Below are positions 26,651 through 36,016 of a DNA stretch of 64,000 nucleotides, piece by piece (position 1 is the stretch's first letter; every line of letters starts with the position of its first letter). Both the position numbers and the translations under genes were made by a program. The notes under the pieces are model-generated. The model saw only the letters and a program-made list of their open reading frames with translations, was not told the DNA's origin and made no database searches. The stretch covers positions 1,984,001-2,048,000 of the forward strand of contig NZ_PKQK01000001.1 of the NCBI RefSeq assembly GCF_002968835.1, in the 5' to 3' direction. Source of the stretch: Paenibacillus sp. PCH8. Its GTDB lineage: Bacteria; Bacillota; Bacilli; Paenibacillales; Paenibacillaceae.

Positions 26651-27559
26651 ATGCAACAACGATCACAGCTACACAATAACCGCAAAAAAAGATTGACTAC
26701 CCTCATTCCGCTCAATGGTCCGTGGAGGAACGTTGTAGATACGGTATCTATTATTGTAGGCTCGTTTTTAATCGCAGTGGCCTTTAACTTATTCTTATTA
26801 CCGAATCAGATCGCTTCGGGTGGGGTATCCGGGTTGTCCATCTTGGGTAAGGAGTGGCTCAATCTGGAGCCAGCCTACACGCAATGGGCGATTAATATCC
26901 CGTTGTTAATTGCAGGTTTCCTGCTCATCGGCAAGCAATACGGTGTTCGTTCGGTACTGGGCAGCATTGTTCTGCCACTGTTAGTCTATCTCACGAAGGA
27001 TTGGGCCATCCCAACAACGAATCCATTGCTTGGTTCCCTTTATGGAGGAATTGGCGTTGGTTTGGGAATCGGGATTGTGTATCGGGGTAGAGGATCAACA
27101 GGAGGCATGAGTATTCTCGCCCGAATCGTGCAAAAGTATAGCGGACTCAGTTACTCTCTTTGTGTTGTGATTATGGATGCTACAGTTATTATTATGGCTG
27201 CTTTTGTATTGTCATTGGAACAGTCGCTCTATGCGCTGATTGGACTATATGTGACTGGAAAAGTAATTGATGCCGTTGAGATGGGGCTGGGCTTCTCCAA
27301 GGTGGCTTATATTATCTCCAACCAGACCGAATCCATTACCAAGGTTATTCTGGATGATCTGGATCGCGGATTGACGAAACTTGAAGCTAAAGGTGGTTAC
27401 ACTGACGATCAACGAACGGTATTGATGGTAGTCGTTGGACAAAATGAGGTGCCGAGACTGAAAGCGTTGATTCGGTCTGTGGACCCGGGGGCTTTTGTTA
27501 TTATTAGTAATGCGCACGAAGTGCTTGGCGAAGGCTTTAAACGGGGAGAACACGTGTGA
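26651..27559 (+). CDS. YitT-family membrane protein (DUF161 with DUF2179)
   Basis: A 302-residue integral membrane protein. After a basic N terminus, about five hydrophobic segments follow, with conserved turns FLLPNQIASGGVSGLS, GSLYGGIGVGLGIGIVYRGRGSTGGMSIL and FVLSLEQSLYALIGLYV. The last ~90 residues form the soluble DUF2179 domain (TKLEAKGGYT, RTVLMVVVGQNEVPRLKALIRSVDPGAFVIISNAHEVLGEGF). Transported substrate is unknown for most members. The frame opens at 26570, inside the prfB terminator, so ATG 26651 after AAAGGAGA is the better start. Monocistronic, ending at the shared terminator 27618-27675. Confidence 0.88.
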   Translation: MQQRSQLHNNRKKRLTTLIPLNGPWRNVVDTVSIIVGSFLIAVAFNLFLLPNQIASGGVSGLSILGKEWLNLEPAYTQWAINIPLLIAGFLLIGKQYGVRSVLGSIVLPLLVYLTKDWAIPTTNPLLGSLYGGIGVGLGIGIVYRGRGSTGGMSILARIVQKYSGLSYSLCVVIMDATVIIMAAFVLSLEQSLYALIGLYVTGKVIDAVEMGLGFSKVAYIISNQTESITKVILDDLDRGLTKLEAKGGYTDDQRTVLMVVVGQNEVPRLKALIRSVDPGAFVIISNAHEVLGEGFKRGEHV

Positions 27560-27617
27560 AAAGCGTATAAAATATAGCGAGTGAGCCGTATAGGCTTAAT
27601 AAGATATGACTTCATGG

Positions 27618-27675
27618 AACAACAGGCACTTTCTTCACCCGAAAAGACGGGAGAGGAAGTTCCTGTTGTTGTTTT
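27618..27675. terminator. Bidirectional terminator between the YitT-like gene and cls
   Basis: AACAACAGG (27618-27626) pairs with CCTGTTGTT (27662-27670), with CTTTCTTC and GAGGAAGT forming the inner part and a CCG/CGG tip. It separates two convergent genes. Confidence 0.78.
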
Positions 27676-27702
27676 GTATCTTTTGGAATGAATGAAGAAT
27701 GC

Positions 27703-29151
27703 TTATAGAATTGGAGACAGCAGACGGGAAATGGCTTCTTTGACGCGGATAAGAAAACTGCGTTTTTGGTATTCCTCCACCGACAGTTCTCGCGATACGT
27801 GCAAGTCGTGCTCGAAGGTCTGTACAAGTGCTGTCGCAATCGTTTCATCGTACATAAACGCATTTACTTCAAAGTTCAACCGGAAACTGCGGTAGTCAAT
27901 ATTGGCGGTTCCCACGGATGCAACCAAACTGTCAATAATCAGTGTTTTGGCATGAATGAAGCCGTTGTCGTAGATGAACACTTTGGCTCCGACTTTTAGC
28001 AATTCACCAATATAAGATAAGGTAGCCCAATATACGAAGGCATGGTCGGGCTTATTCGGAATCATAATGCGAACATCAATGCCGGACAGACACGCCAGAC
28101 GAATCGCTTCGAATACACTGGCATCCGGGATAAAATACGGTGTTTGAATCATGATCGATTGTTTCGCGCCGTTAATCATCTTGAGATAACTGTTCTTGAT
28201 ATGCTCCGTCTCGGCATCCGGTCCACTGGAGACAATCTGCATGGCCGTCTTCCCTGTACCCTCAATATGAGGGAAATGTGCGGGAACATAAGGAGTGTCG
28301 TGTTGTTTGGATGCTTCATTCCAATCCAGAAGGAACCGGGTCTGAAGCGCATGCACGGCAGTTCCTTGAATACGCAGATGTGTGTCGCGCCAATAACCGA
28401 ACTTCGAGTTTAAGCCAAGATACTCATCCCCTACATTAAATCCGCCCGTATATCCAAGGTTGCCATCAATGATGACGATTTTGCGGTGGTTCCGGTAGTT
28501 CATACGCAAGTTAATCAGACTGAATTTGGATGGGAAAAATACCTCCACCAAGCCGCCCGCTTCACGCAGTTCCTTGAAAAAGCGATTGGATACCCGTCGC
28601 GAGCCGAGCGCGTCATAGAGCAGACGAACTTTGATGCCTTCTTGCGCTTTGCGAATGAGTGCATCCCGGATTCTTTTGCCTAGACGGTCGCCTCTATAGA
28701 TGTAGTATTGCACGTGTACGTGATCCTGAGCCGCTTCAATATCGTCCAGGAGTCGCTGGAATTTATCGGTTCCATCCGTAATGATCTCAACCGCATTATC
28801 CTCCGTCAGCAGAGCACCATTCTGCTTCAGGTTCATATAGATCATGTCCTGACTGGTCTCTGTAGCTTTGTTGCGAAAAGGAGTACGGTTATTCTGCAAC
28901 TGCGCAAGCTGGTTCTCAATGCGTTCCTCAAGTCCGAGCTTCTTGCGTTCTTTCCACTGGAAAAGCCGGTATCGGGTCAGGTTCTGACCGGTCAAAAGAT
29001 AAAGTACAAATCCAAACACCGGAATAAAGTTCAGGACGAGCAGCCAAGCCCAGGAAGCACTGGCATCCTTCCGCTCGAAGAAAACGACTGCTGCTGCGAA
29101 AATAATATTCAGGCCCAGGAGCACAATAAGTAAGATGGATTCGATATGCAC
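27703..29151 (-). CDS. cls: Cardiolipin synthase (phospholipase D type)
   Basis: A 482-residue membrane enzyme that condenses two phosphatidylglycerols into cardiolipin and glycerol. Two N-terminal membrane segments (residues about 5-22 and 33-55) precede two HKD motifs: HRKIVIIDGNLGYTGG near residue 225 and HAKTLIIDSLVASVGTAN near 400. The spacing and the length match Bacillus ClsA-type proteins. Cardiolipin is enriched at poles and septa. The gene is convergent with the YitT-like gene and divergent from argC, with about 330 bp between starts that contain the argC promoter. Confidence 0.94.
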   Translation of the reverse strand: MHIESILLIVLLGLNIIFAAAVVFFERKDASASWAWLLVLNFIPVFGFVLYLLTGQNLTRYRLFQWKERKKLGLEERIENQLAQLQNNRTPFRNKATETSQDMIYMNLKQNGALLTEDNAVEIITDGTDKFQRLLDDIEAAQDHVHVQYYIYRGDRLGKRIRDALIRKAQEGIKVRLLYDALGSRRVSNRFFKELREAGGLVEVFFPSKFSLINLRMNYRNHRKIVIIDGNLGYTGGFNVGDEYLGLNSKFGYWRDTHLRIQGTAVHALQTRFLLDWNEASKQHDTPYVPAHFPHIEGTGKTAMQIVSSGPDAETEHIKNSYLKMINGAKQSIMIQTPYFIPDASVFEAIRLACLSGIDVRIMIPNKPDHAFVYWATLSYIGELLKVGAKVFIYDNGFIHAKTLIIDSLVASVGTANIDYRSFRLNFEVNAFMYDETIATALVQTFEHDLHVSRELSVEEYQKRSFLIRVKEAISRLLSPIL

Positions 29152-29351
29152 TGTAGACCCCCATGTCTCATAATGACCATCATGAATCTATTCACCTATC
29201 CTAGATTGTGCAGGTTAGTTATGAATGAGACTCTGGTTGTAATGTTTACTACTAATACGTATTTTAACAGAAGTCTCCCTATTCGTCCCAGATGTTAAAA
29301 AAGATATCGTTCGGAATGGATAAAAATCCATGTGAAATTGATGATAGAGTG

Positions 29352-29380
29352 TTGTATTTATATAACCAGAGTCGTATAAT
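29352..29380 (+). promoter_or_regulatory. Promoter of the arginine biosynthesis cluster
   Basis: TTGTAT at 29352-29357 and TATAAT at 29375-29380 with a 17 bp spacer. AT-rich sequences overlapping it (TTGTATTTATATAA, and ACAAATATGCATAT downstream) could serve as AhrC/ArgR ARG boxes, which usually overlap such promoters, but the match to the consensus is loose. Confidence 0.68.
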
Positions 29381-29483
29381 AATACACAAATATGCATATA
29401 AGCGACGGAATTGCTAGGATGAGCACTCATTGGGGCCTCAGCTTAGCACAAGTAGCGCATACATCGAGATTGGGGGAGCGAGA

Positions 29484-30533
29484 GTGAATAACAAATTAAA
29501 AGTGGCAATCGTCGGTTCCACCGGCTACGGCGGGGTGGAGCTGATTCGTTTTTTCCAGAACCATCCGCAGGTTGAAATCACTTCGGTGATATCTTCATCC
29601 AGCAGTGGGGATTCTATCGCAGATGGATTCCCGCATTTGACGGGCGTGATTCATAGGCCACTCGACGGTGTAGATGCGGCGGAGATTGCAAGTCGAGCGG
29701 ATCTTGTATTCACAGCGACCCCGTCCGGCGTAAGCGCAAAACTCGTACCGAGTCTGCTGGAAGCAGGGCTCAAGGTCATTGATCTGTCTGGAGACTTCAG
29801 ACTGAAGGATGGAGCGGTGTATGAAGAGTGGTATAAGCACCCTGCACCTGCAGCTGATTTGTTGGAACAGGCGGTATATGGTATGGCAGAAGTGTACGGG
29901 GATAACGTGAAAGGCCAGAACTTTATTTCCAACCCGGGCTGTTATCCAACTGCTACCCTTCTGGGGCTGATCCCTGCGGTGGAAGCAGGCTGGATTGATC
30001 CTTCCAGCATTATTATTGATGCGAAATCCGGCGTATCCGGAGCAGGGCGCGGAACAAGTCTGACGAACCATTATGCAGAGATGAATGAGAATCTCAGAGC
30101 TTATAAATTGAACAAACATCAACATATTCCCGAGATCGAGCAGGTTCTTGGCAGCATCACGGGCAATCCGGTGACGGTGACGTTTACGACACACCTTGTA
30201 CCTATGACACGTGGAATCATGACTACCATGTATGCGAGCCTTGTTGGAGAACACAGTGATCGCGAGATCGTAGATCTGTACCGCAAATATTATGAAAACA
30301 GACCTTTCGTACGGGTACGGGAACCGGGTATCTGGCCTTCGACAAAGGAAGTATACGGCTCCAACTATTGTGATATTGGATTTGCGGTAGATCCTCGTAC
30401 AGGACGTTTGACCGTTATTTCGGTCATTGACAACCTGGTGAAGGGTGCTTCCGGGCAAGCGATTCAAAATATGAACCTGATGATGGGATGGGAGGAAAAC
30501 CTCGGGCTGAACATGACACCGGTGTATCCATAA
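29484..30533 (+). CDS. argC: N-acetyl-gamma-glutamyl-phosphate reductase
   Basis: A 349-residue NADPH-dependent reductase; third step from glutamate to ornithine. It has the Rossmann loop VGSTGYGGVELIR, the catalytic cysteine in SNPGCYPTA, and THLVPMTRGIM in the substrate domain. GTG 29484 is chosen over the open upstream codons because GGGGGAG lies five bases before it and the conserved fold begins there. First gene of argCJBDFGH. The sequence GAGAGTGAATAAC at the start leaves no ATG in a suitable position. Confidence 0.96.
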   Translation: MNNKLKVAIVGSTGYGGVELIRFFQNHPQVEITSVISSSSSGDSIADGFPHLTGVIHRPLDGVDAAEIASRADLVFTATPSGVSAKLVPSLLEAGLKVIDLSGDFRLKDGAVYEEWYKHPAPAADLLEQAVYGMAEVYGDNVKGQNFISNPGCYPTATLLGLIPAVEAGWIDPSSIIIDAKSGVSGAGRGTSLTNHYAEMNENLRAYKLNKHQHIPEIEQVLGSITGNPVTVTFTTHLVPMTRGIMTTMYASLVGEHSDREIVDLYRKYYENRPFVRVREPGIWPSTKEVYGSNYCDIGFAVDPRTGRLTVISVIDNLVKGASGQAIQNMNLMMGWEENLGLNMTPVYP

Positions 30534-30656
30534 GGCTTTGAATTTGAGAGGAGCATGGAGCATATACAATGCATTCTCGAATTGGCTTGGGAAGAACGGA
30601 TCAAGTTAAGCAGGCGGATCATCAGCATATAGCTGAACGCATACGGGGGATATGAT

Positions 30657-31895
30657 ATGGGAACGAATGTCGAGCAACAGGCTTTTAGCGTGGTTGAGAA
30701 CGGATCAATTGTAACTCCTGGAGGATTCACTGTGGGTGGACTTCACTGCGGGTTGAAAAAAACATCACGCAATGACATCGGAGCGATCCGCTGTGATGTA
30801 CCGGCAACAGCAGCAGCTGTATACACAACGAACGTGTTTCAGGCGGCACCACTCAAGGTAACACGTGAAAGCTTGAGTAATGGACGACTTCAGGCGGTCA
30901 TCGTCAATAGTGGCAATGCGAATGCGTGTACAGGACAACAGGGTGAAGAAGATGCCTACGCGATGCGTTCGGCGGCTGCACGTGAGCTGGGTGTGGCTGA
31001 AGAGGATGTGGCTGTAGCATCGACGGGTGTGATCGGTGAGTTGTTGAAAATGGACGCTGTACATTCAGGCATTATCGGACTCCCTACACAACTGGGCAAG
31101 GAAGCGAATGAGGCCGAACAGTTCTCACAAGCCATTCTAACCACGGATTTGGTGAAAAAGGAAGCCTGCGTCTCCGTTATCGTTAACGGCAAGACGGTTA
31201 CGATTGCGGGAGCCGCCAAGGGCTCGGGGATGATTCATCCGAATATGGCGACCATGCTCGCTTTCATGACCTCTGACGCGGTCATTGGTGCAGAAGCATT
31301 GCAGCGGTTGCTGCGCCAGGCAACCAACCATACGTTCAACATGATTACCGTAGATGGGGATACAAGTACGAATGATATGCTCGTAGCGATGTCCAGTGGA
31401 TATGCAGGCAATGAAGAGCTGACGATGGATCACCCGGATTGGGAGGCTTTTGCAGCTGGGTTCACCTATGTATGCCAAGTATTGGCCAAAGCTATTGCTC
31501 GCGATGGCGAAGGAGCAACCAAACTGGTCGAGGTAGAAGTTACAGGTGCGGTAAGTGATGAATCCGCGCAAGCGATTGCCAAAACCGTCATCGGGTCCAG
31601 CTTGGTGAAATCCGCCATGTTCGGCGCGGATGCCAACTGGGGACGGATTATTGCAGCCGTAGGACGTGCAGGACAACCGGTGAACCCGGATACGGTAAAT
31701 ATCCGTTTGGGAGATATTCCGGTTCTGGAACAGTCCCGTCCAGTCGTATTTGATGAAGAGGCCGCACTGGCCTATTTGCAAACAGATACGGTTCGCATTG
31801 TGGTGGATCTGCACCACGGTGAAGGAACAGCAACAGCCTGGGGTTGTGACCTGACGTATGACTATGTACGAATTAACGCAGCATACCGCACGTAA
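30657..31895 (+). CDS. argJ: Bifunctional ornithine acetyltransferase / N-acetylglutamate synthase
   Basis: A 412-residue Ntn-type autoprocessing enzyme. The cleavage site and nucleophile threonine lie in MIHPNMATMLAFMTSDA (about residue 196), giving alpha and beta chains. It recycles acetyl groups between N-acetylornithine and glutamate and can start the cycle from acetyl-CoA. The N terminus (GSIVTPGGFTVGGLHCG) and the C-terminal AMFGADANWGRIIAAVG are conserved. A GGGGGATATGAT ribosome binding site precedes ATG. It lies 123 bp after argC in the same cluster. Confidence 0.96.
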   Translation: MGTNVEQQAFSVVENGSIVTPGGFTVGGLHCGLKKTSRNDIGAIRCDVPATAAAVYTTNVFQAAPLKVTRESLSNGRLQAVIVNSGNANACTGQQGEEDAYAMRSAAARELGVAEEDVAVASTGVIGELLKMDAVHSGIIGLPTQLGKEANEAEQFSQAILTTDLVKKEACVSVIVNGKTVTIAGAAKGSGMIHPNMATMLAFMTSDAVIGAEALQRLLRQATNHTFNMITVDGDTSTNDMLVAMSSGYAGNEELTMDHPDWEAFAAGFTYVCQVLAKAIARDGEGATKLVEVEVTGAVSDESAQAIAKTVIGSSLVKSAMFGADANWGRIIAAVGRAGQPVNPDTVNIRLGDIPVLEQSRPVVFDEEAALAYLQTDTVRIVVDLHHGEGTATAWGCDLTYDYVRINAAYRT

Positions 31896-32021
31896 TATTT
31901 TGTATTTAGTTTTATTAATTTAGCAGCTTCATGATTGAAAAGCTGCTTTGCAAAAATATGTAGAACATCTATAAGGATTAAACTTTTAGAGTCTGATCAT
32001 TGACGGGGAAAGTGAATAAGT

Positions 32022-32170
32022 CGGAATCGATTCTGTAGAAGCGAAGCGTGCGCCTAAAAGCTTTCTGTAAGAAAGCTGCATCGGAAGCATAAGCTGTCTC
32101 TGGGTTTCCCCCTGTTAATAGGGATAATTAGAGAAATCCGGGAGACAACAGCGATCGAAAGAACAATCCG
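32022..32170 (+). repeat. Structured intergenic repeat, copy 3 (between argJ and argB)
   Basis: Shares GCGAAGCGTGCGCC, AGCTTTCT-gta-AGAAAGCT and ATCGGAAGCATAAGCT with the other copies. Its main stem differs in sequence but still pairs: GTCTC with GAGAC, where copies 1, 2 and 4 have TATCC with GGATA. Likewise the terminal arm is CGGA/TCCG rather than CAGAA/TTCTG. These compensating changes argue for selection on structure. It lies inside the arginine cluster, 92 bp before argB. Confidence 0.87.
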
Positions 32171-32262
32171 AATTCGGAATGGACTCCTACGAGCCATTGT
32201 CATCTTTTAAAGGTGTTGAATTTTATTGAATGTGATTTTTACTAAGAAAGGAGATTGCCCTC

Positions 32263-33102
32263 ATGAATTCAACATTGCCTAATGAGAGTACCGCAACGGA
32301 AGCGAGCACTGAGAAACAGATGTTTGTCATGAAATGTGGAGGCAGTACACTGGCAGCACTGCCCGAGTCTTTCTTCGCAGATTTGCGTGATTTGCAGTCG
32401 CAAGGTACGCGGCCAGTGATCGTGCATGGCGGGGGTCCTGCCATCTCGGATAACCTGTCGAAGCTCGGTATCGAAACCGAATTCGTTAACGGCCTACGCA
32501 AGACGACTGAACCTGTGCTCGACGTAGTGGAGATGGTGCTGGCGGGTAGTATCAACAAACAGATCGTGCGCTTGATTCAACGTGTGGGCGGTCGTGCACT
32601 TGGTTTGTCTGGCGTCGATGGAGGTCTGATTCAGGCCAAACCGGTGTCTAACCATGCTGAGATTGGATGGGTAGGCGATGTCACGGGCGTGAATGCCGAG
32701 ATAATCCAGGGAATCGTGAGCATGGGTTACATGCCAGTTATTGCGCCAGTTGGCGTGGATGCAGCTGGACAACGCTACAACATTAACGCAGATACAGCTG
32801 CGGGTGCCGTGGCATCTCATCTCGGCGTGAGTCGAATGATCGTCGTGACCGATGTTCCTGGCATCATGAAGAACGTGGACGGTGAGAAGAAAGTGCTGCC
32901 ATCCGTATCCGTGCAAGAGATTGAGGACATGATACAGACCGGAGAAATTTACGGCGGTATGATTCCTAAAGTGCGCGCAGCTATCGCATGTATCCATGGT
33001 CAAGTACGCGAGGTCGTCATCGTAGACGGCAGCGAACCCCAGATCCTGAGCCGAGTGCTCGGCGGAGAAATCATCGGGACAAGAATCATCCGTATGCAAT
33101 AA
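32263..33102 (+). CDS. argB: Acetylglutamate kinase
   Basis: A 279-residue amino-acid kinase that phosphorylates N-acetylglutamate, the second step of the pathway. Motifs: KCGGSTLA (phosphate-binding lysine and glycines), VIVHGGGPAISDNL, and NINADTAAGAVASHL for the nucleotide region. A short Ser/Thr/Glu-rich N-terminal extension (about 20 residues) precedes the conserved core. GAAAGGAG precedes ATG 32263. It is flanked on both sides by copies of the structured repeat, inside the cluster. Confidence 0.96.
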   Translation: MNSTLPNESTATEASTEKQMFVMKCGGSTLAALPESFFADLRDLQSQGTRPVIVHGGGPAISDNLSKLGIETEFVNGLRKTTEPVLDVVEMVLAGSINKQIVRLIQRVGGRALGLSGVDGGLIQAKPVSNHAEIGWVGDVTGVNAEIIQGIVSMGYMPVIAPVGVDAAGQRYNINADTAAGAVASHLGVSRMIVVTDVPGIMKNVDGEKKVLPSVSVQEIEDMIQTGEIYGGMIPKVRAAIACIHGQVREVVIVDGSEPQILSRVLGGEIIGTRIIRMQ

Positions 33103-33241
33103 TTTGCTCTCCGTGCGCCAGGGTCTTAATAGTCTTATATTATATAAAAAAATATGTACACGATTTTTTTGTGAATCTGGCATAGTGCGATAACGTAGAG
33201 TGCAGAACCAATCTGAAGAAACAAAAAGCGAGAACGGAGAG

Positions 33242-33389
33242 GACAGAAATAACCTGAAGAAGCGAAGCGTGCGCCTAAAAGCTTTCTGAAAGAAAGCTAC
33301 TTCGGAAGCATACACTATCCCTGGATTCCCCCCTTTAAGGGACAATCAAAAAAATCCGGGGATAACAGCGATCGGAAGGTTGTTCTGTC
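33242..33389 (+). repeat. Structured intergenic repeat, copy 4 (between argB and argD)
   Basis: Full-length copy: GCGAAGCGTGCGCC, AGCTTTCT-gaa-AGAAAGCT, TATCCCTGGATT with AATCCGGGGATA, and terminal arms GACAGAA with TTCTGTC. Just upstream at about 33199-33222 there is a second, partial match to the left end of the element (GTGCAGAA..ATCTGAAGAA), suggesting a broken or nested copy. It ends 110 bp before the chosen argD start. Confidence 0.87.
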
Positions 33390-33499
33390 ATCGAAGTGGA
33401 AGTATGCATACGTTCGGAAGATGGACTGCAATTGAAGTAGTCTAGTGTTATGTTTTATTCACCTTAGGCGTGTACCAACAAATAAGGAGTGAAATGGTG

Positions 33500-34753
33500 A
33501 TGGCAAAAGGCAACGAACAGCCAGGTTCTGGCACAGCGGTAGCGGGCGCAACAGCAACAGGTGCAGTGGCACAGACGGAAAGCTCGCTTTTCCAAACGTA
33601 TGCGCGTTATCCAATCAGCCTGGTCAAAGGTAAAGGCAGTTGGTTATGGGATGACCAAGGCAACCGTTATCTCGATTTCATGTGCGGACTCGCTGTAACT
33701 AGCCTGGGTCATGCACCAGAGAAGGTGGGAGCCAAGCTGAAAGCTCAGATTGATGAGCTGTGGCATGTGTCCAACCTGTTCCAGATTCCGGGTCAGGAGA
33801 AAGCAGCAGCATTGTTGACAGCCAATACTTGCGCGGATGCAGTGTTCTTCTGTAACAGTGGTGCTGAAGCGAACGAAGCAGCTATTAAGGTCGCTCGTCG
33901 TTATCACCAGAAGGTGAAAGGCACGGATCGGTATGAAGTGATTACCTTTGCCCAGTCCTTCCATGGACGGACACTCGCAACATTGACAGCAACCGGACAG
34001 GATAAGGTGAAAGAAGGGTTTTTACCACTACCGGCGGGCTTTATAACGGTGCCTTTACATGACATCCCTGCACTTGAAGCAGCCATTGGACCTCATACAG
34101 CAGCGATTATGTTGGAAATGGTTCAGGCTGAAGGCGGTGTGTATCCGGTTGAACCGGAATTCGTGCAGCAAGTACGTAAATTGTGTGACGAACATGGTTT
34201 GTTACTCATTGTCGATGAAGTGCAGACGGGGATGGGACGTACAGGCAAACTATTCGCGCACGAGCATTATGGCATCGAGCCGGACGTGTTTACTGTGGCT
34301 AAAGGCATTGGCAGTGGTTTTCCGGTAGGTGCAATGCTGGGTAAAGGTTTCCTGCGGGACGCGTTCACACCGGGCAGTCATGCGACGACCTTTGGCGGAA
34401 CACCGCTCGCTTCATCCGTTGTGATTGCAACAATTGAAACGATGCTGGAAGATCGCTTGCCAGAGCGTGCAGCGGAGATGGGTGAATACCTGATGAATTC
34501 CCTGCGGAATCGTTTGGCGGGCAATTCCGTTGTGAAGGAAGTTCGTGGCTTGGGATTGTTAGTCGGCATCGAATGTGCTGAGCCGGTAGGTGATATTGTG
34601 CTTGCTGGGCAAAAACGCGGTATTTTATTCGTCTCTGCAGGACCGAATGTCATTCGTTTGCTTCCGAACCTGTATGTGAGCACAGAAGAGATCGACGAGG
34701 CCGTCTCCTTGGTGGCAACACTGATTGAAGAGCACGTGGCGGCGAAAGCCTGA
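33500..34753 (+). CDS. argD: Acetylornithine aminotransferase
   Basis: A 417-residue class III PLP aminotransferase converting N-acetylglutamate semialdehyde to N-acetylornithine. FFCNSGAEANEAAIKVAR binds the cofactor phosphate, LLIVDEVQTGMGRTGK contains the PLP-ring aspartate, and VAKGIGSGFPVGAM carries the Schiff-base lysine. Three start codons lie close together (ATG 33494, GTG 33497, ATG 33500) after AAGGAG at 33484-33489; ATG 33500 gives the best spacing. A small Ala/Thr-rich N-terminal extension precedes the fold. Confidence 0.95.
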   Translation: MAKGNEQPGSGTAVAGATATGAVAQTESSLFQTYARYPISLVKGKGSWLWDDQGNRYLDFMCGLAVTSLGHAPEKVGAKLKAQIDELWHVSNLFQIPGQEKAAALLTANTCADAVFFCNSGAEANEAAIKVARRYHQKVKGTDRYEVITFAQSFHGRTLATLTATGQDKVKEGFLPLPAGFITVPLHDIPALEAAIGPHTAAIMLEMVQAEGGVYPVEPEFVQQVRKLCDEHGLLLIVDEVQTGMGRTGKLFAHEHYGIEPDVFTVAKGIGSGFPVGAMLGKGFLRDAFTPGSHATTFGGTPLASSVVIATIETMLEDRLPERAAEMGEYLMNSLRNRLAGNSVVKEVRGLGLLVGIECAEPVGDIVLAGQKRGILFVSAGPNVIRLLPNLYVSTEEIDEAVSLVATLIEEHVAAKA

Positions 34754-34957
34754 GATTATAAAATAAGAACCGATCTGTCCCGGGGCCTTCACTGGCTCCC
34801 GATGCAGAATCAGATGAGATGAATCCCTGTAGCCGCGCGGTAATCTGCGGAAGGCGAAGATAGAGAAGCACCATTCATATATATATATCCAATGCGATGA
34901 TGCTCACTCTTCTGCCCCTGCGGGTGCAGGGAACCGGAAATAAGGAGGACAATATAG

Positions 34958-35923
34958 ATGACAGCGCAACAGACGGAAAAGGTACAGAAGATTGATCTTA
35001 GAGGCCGTGATTTTATTGAGTTCACGGACTACACAGCAGAGGAAATTCGCTATTTGCTCGATCTCGCGATTGAGATCAAAGGCAAGCAAAAAAGCGGTGT
35101 GCCCTTTCAACCGTTGAAAGGCAAAACGATCGGACTTATTTTTGAAAAATCATCCACACGTACACGTGTATCCTTTGAAGTGGGTATGTTCCAATTGGGC
35201 GGACACGCACTCTTCCTGAGCAAAAACGACATTCAACTGGGTCGCGGGGAAACAACACATGATACAGCCAAAGTATTGTCCCGCTACCTGGACGGCATTA
35301 TGCTCCGTACCTTTGGACACCATAATGTGACTGAACTGGCAGAGCATGCGGATGTTCCGGTCATTAACGGCCTGAGCGATGCGGCGCATCCTTGCCAGGT
35401 ACTGGCAGACTTCCAAACGGTGCTGGAGCACAAAGGCAAGCTGACAGGGCTGAAAATGGCTTACATCGGAGATGGCAACAATATGGCGCACTCTCTGATG
35501 CTCGGTGCAGCGAAGATGGGTATGCATGTTGCTGTAGCAACGCCAGAAGGCTACGAGCCGGATAGCGCAGTTGTGGAGCAGGCACGTATCATTGCACAGG
35601 AGAGCGGTTCTGAAGTGACTGTAACGTACAGTGCACAGGAAGCAGCGAAAGATGCAGATATCGTGTACACCGATGTGTGGGCAAGTATGGGCTTTGAGGA
35701 AGAGCAGAAGATTCGTGAGCAGGCGTTCGCGGCATATCAAGTGGACGAGGAACTGATGAAACACGCGAAGCCGGATTACATGTTCCTGCACTGTCTGCCA
35801 GCGCATCGCGGTGAAGAAGTGAGTGCCGGTGTGATTGATGGACCGAACTCCCTGATCTTCGATCAGGCGGAGAATCGATTGCATGCACAGAAAGCTCTAA
35901 TGACTGCATTAATGAGCGAATAG
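34958..35923 (+). CDS. argF: Ornithine carbamoyltransferase
   Basis: A 321-residue transferase forming citrulline from ornithine and carbamoyl phosphate. SSTRTRVSFE binds carbamoyl phosphate, HPCQVLADFQT is the second substrate motif, and HCLPAHRGEEV contains the ornithine-binding cysteine region. AAGGAGGACAATATAG precedes the ATG. No carAB genes are present in this cluster, unlike the Bacillus subtilis argCJBD-carAB-argF operon, so carbamoyl phosphate must come from elsewhere in the genome. Confidence 0.96.
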   Translation: MTAQQTEKVQKIDLRGRDFIEFTDYTAEEIRYLLDLAIEIKGKQKSGVPFQPLKGKTIGLIFEKSSTRTRVSFEVGMFQLGGHALFLSKNDIQLGRGETTHDTAKVLSRYLDGIMLRTFGHHNVTELAEHADVPVINGLSDAAHPCQVLADFQTVLEHKGKLTGLKMAYIGDGNNMAHSLMLGAAKMGMHVAVATPEGYEPDSAVVEQARIIAQESGSEVTVTYSAQEAAKDADIVYTDVWASMGFEEEQKIREQAFAAYQVDEELMKHAKPDYMFLHCLPAHRGEEVSAGVIDGPNSLIFDQAENRLHAQKALMTALMSE

Positions 35924-36016
35924 AGATTGTTTGTCTGAATGGGTTGATTTTAGGCGCAGTTTTCGCGATGATAGATAAAAGTTTATAGCAACTGATCTTG
36001 GGGAGGACCATCGAAC

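Noticed and set aside
29595-30569. 324-codon reverse frame opposite argC, and similar long reverse frames opposite argJ, argB, argF, argG and argH
   Set aside because: These are shadows of the arginine genes: their composition (many His, Cys and Arg) and lack of start signals argue against real genes.
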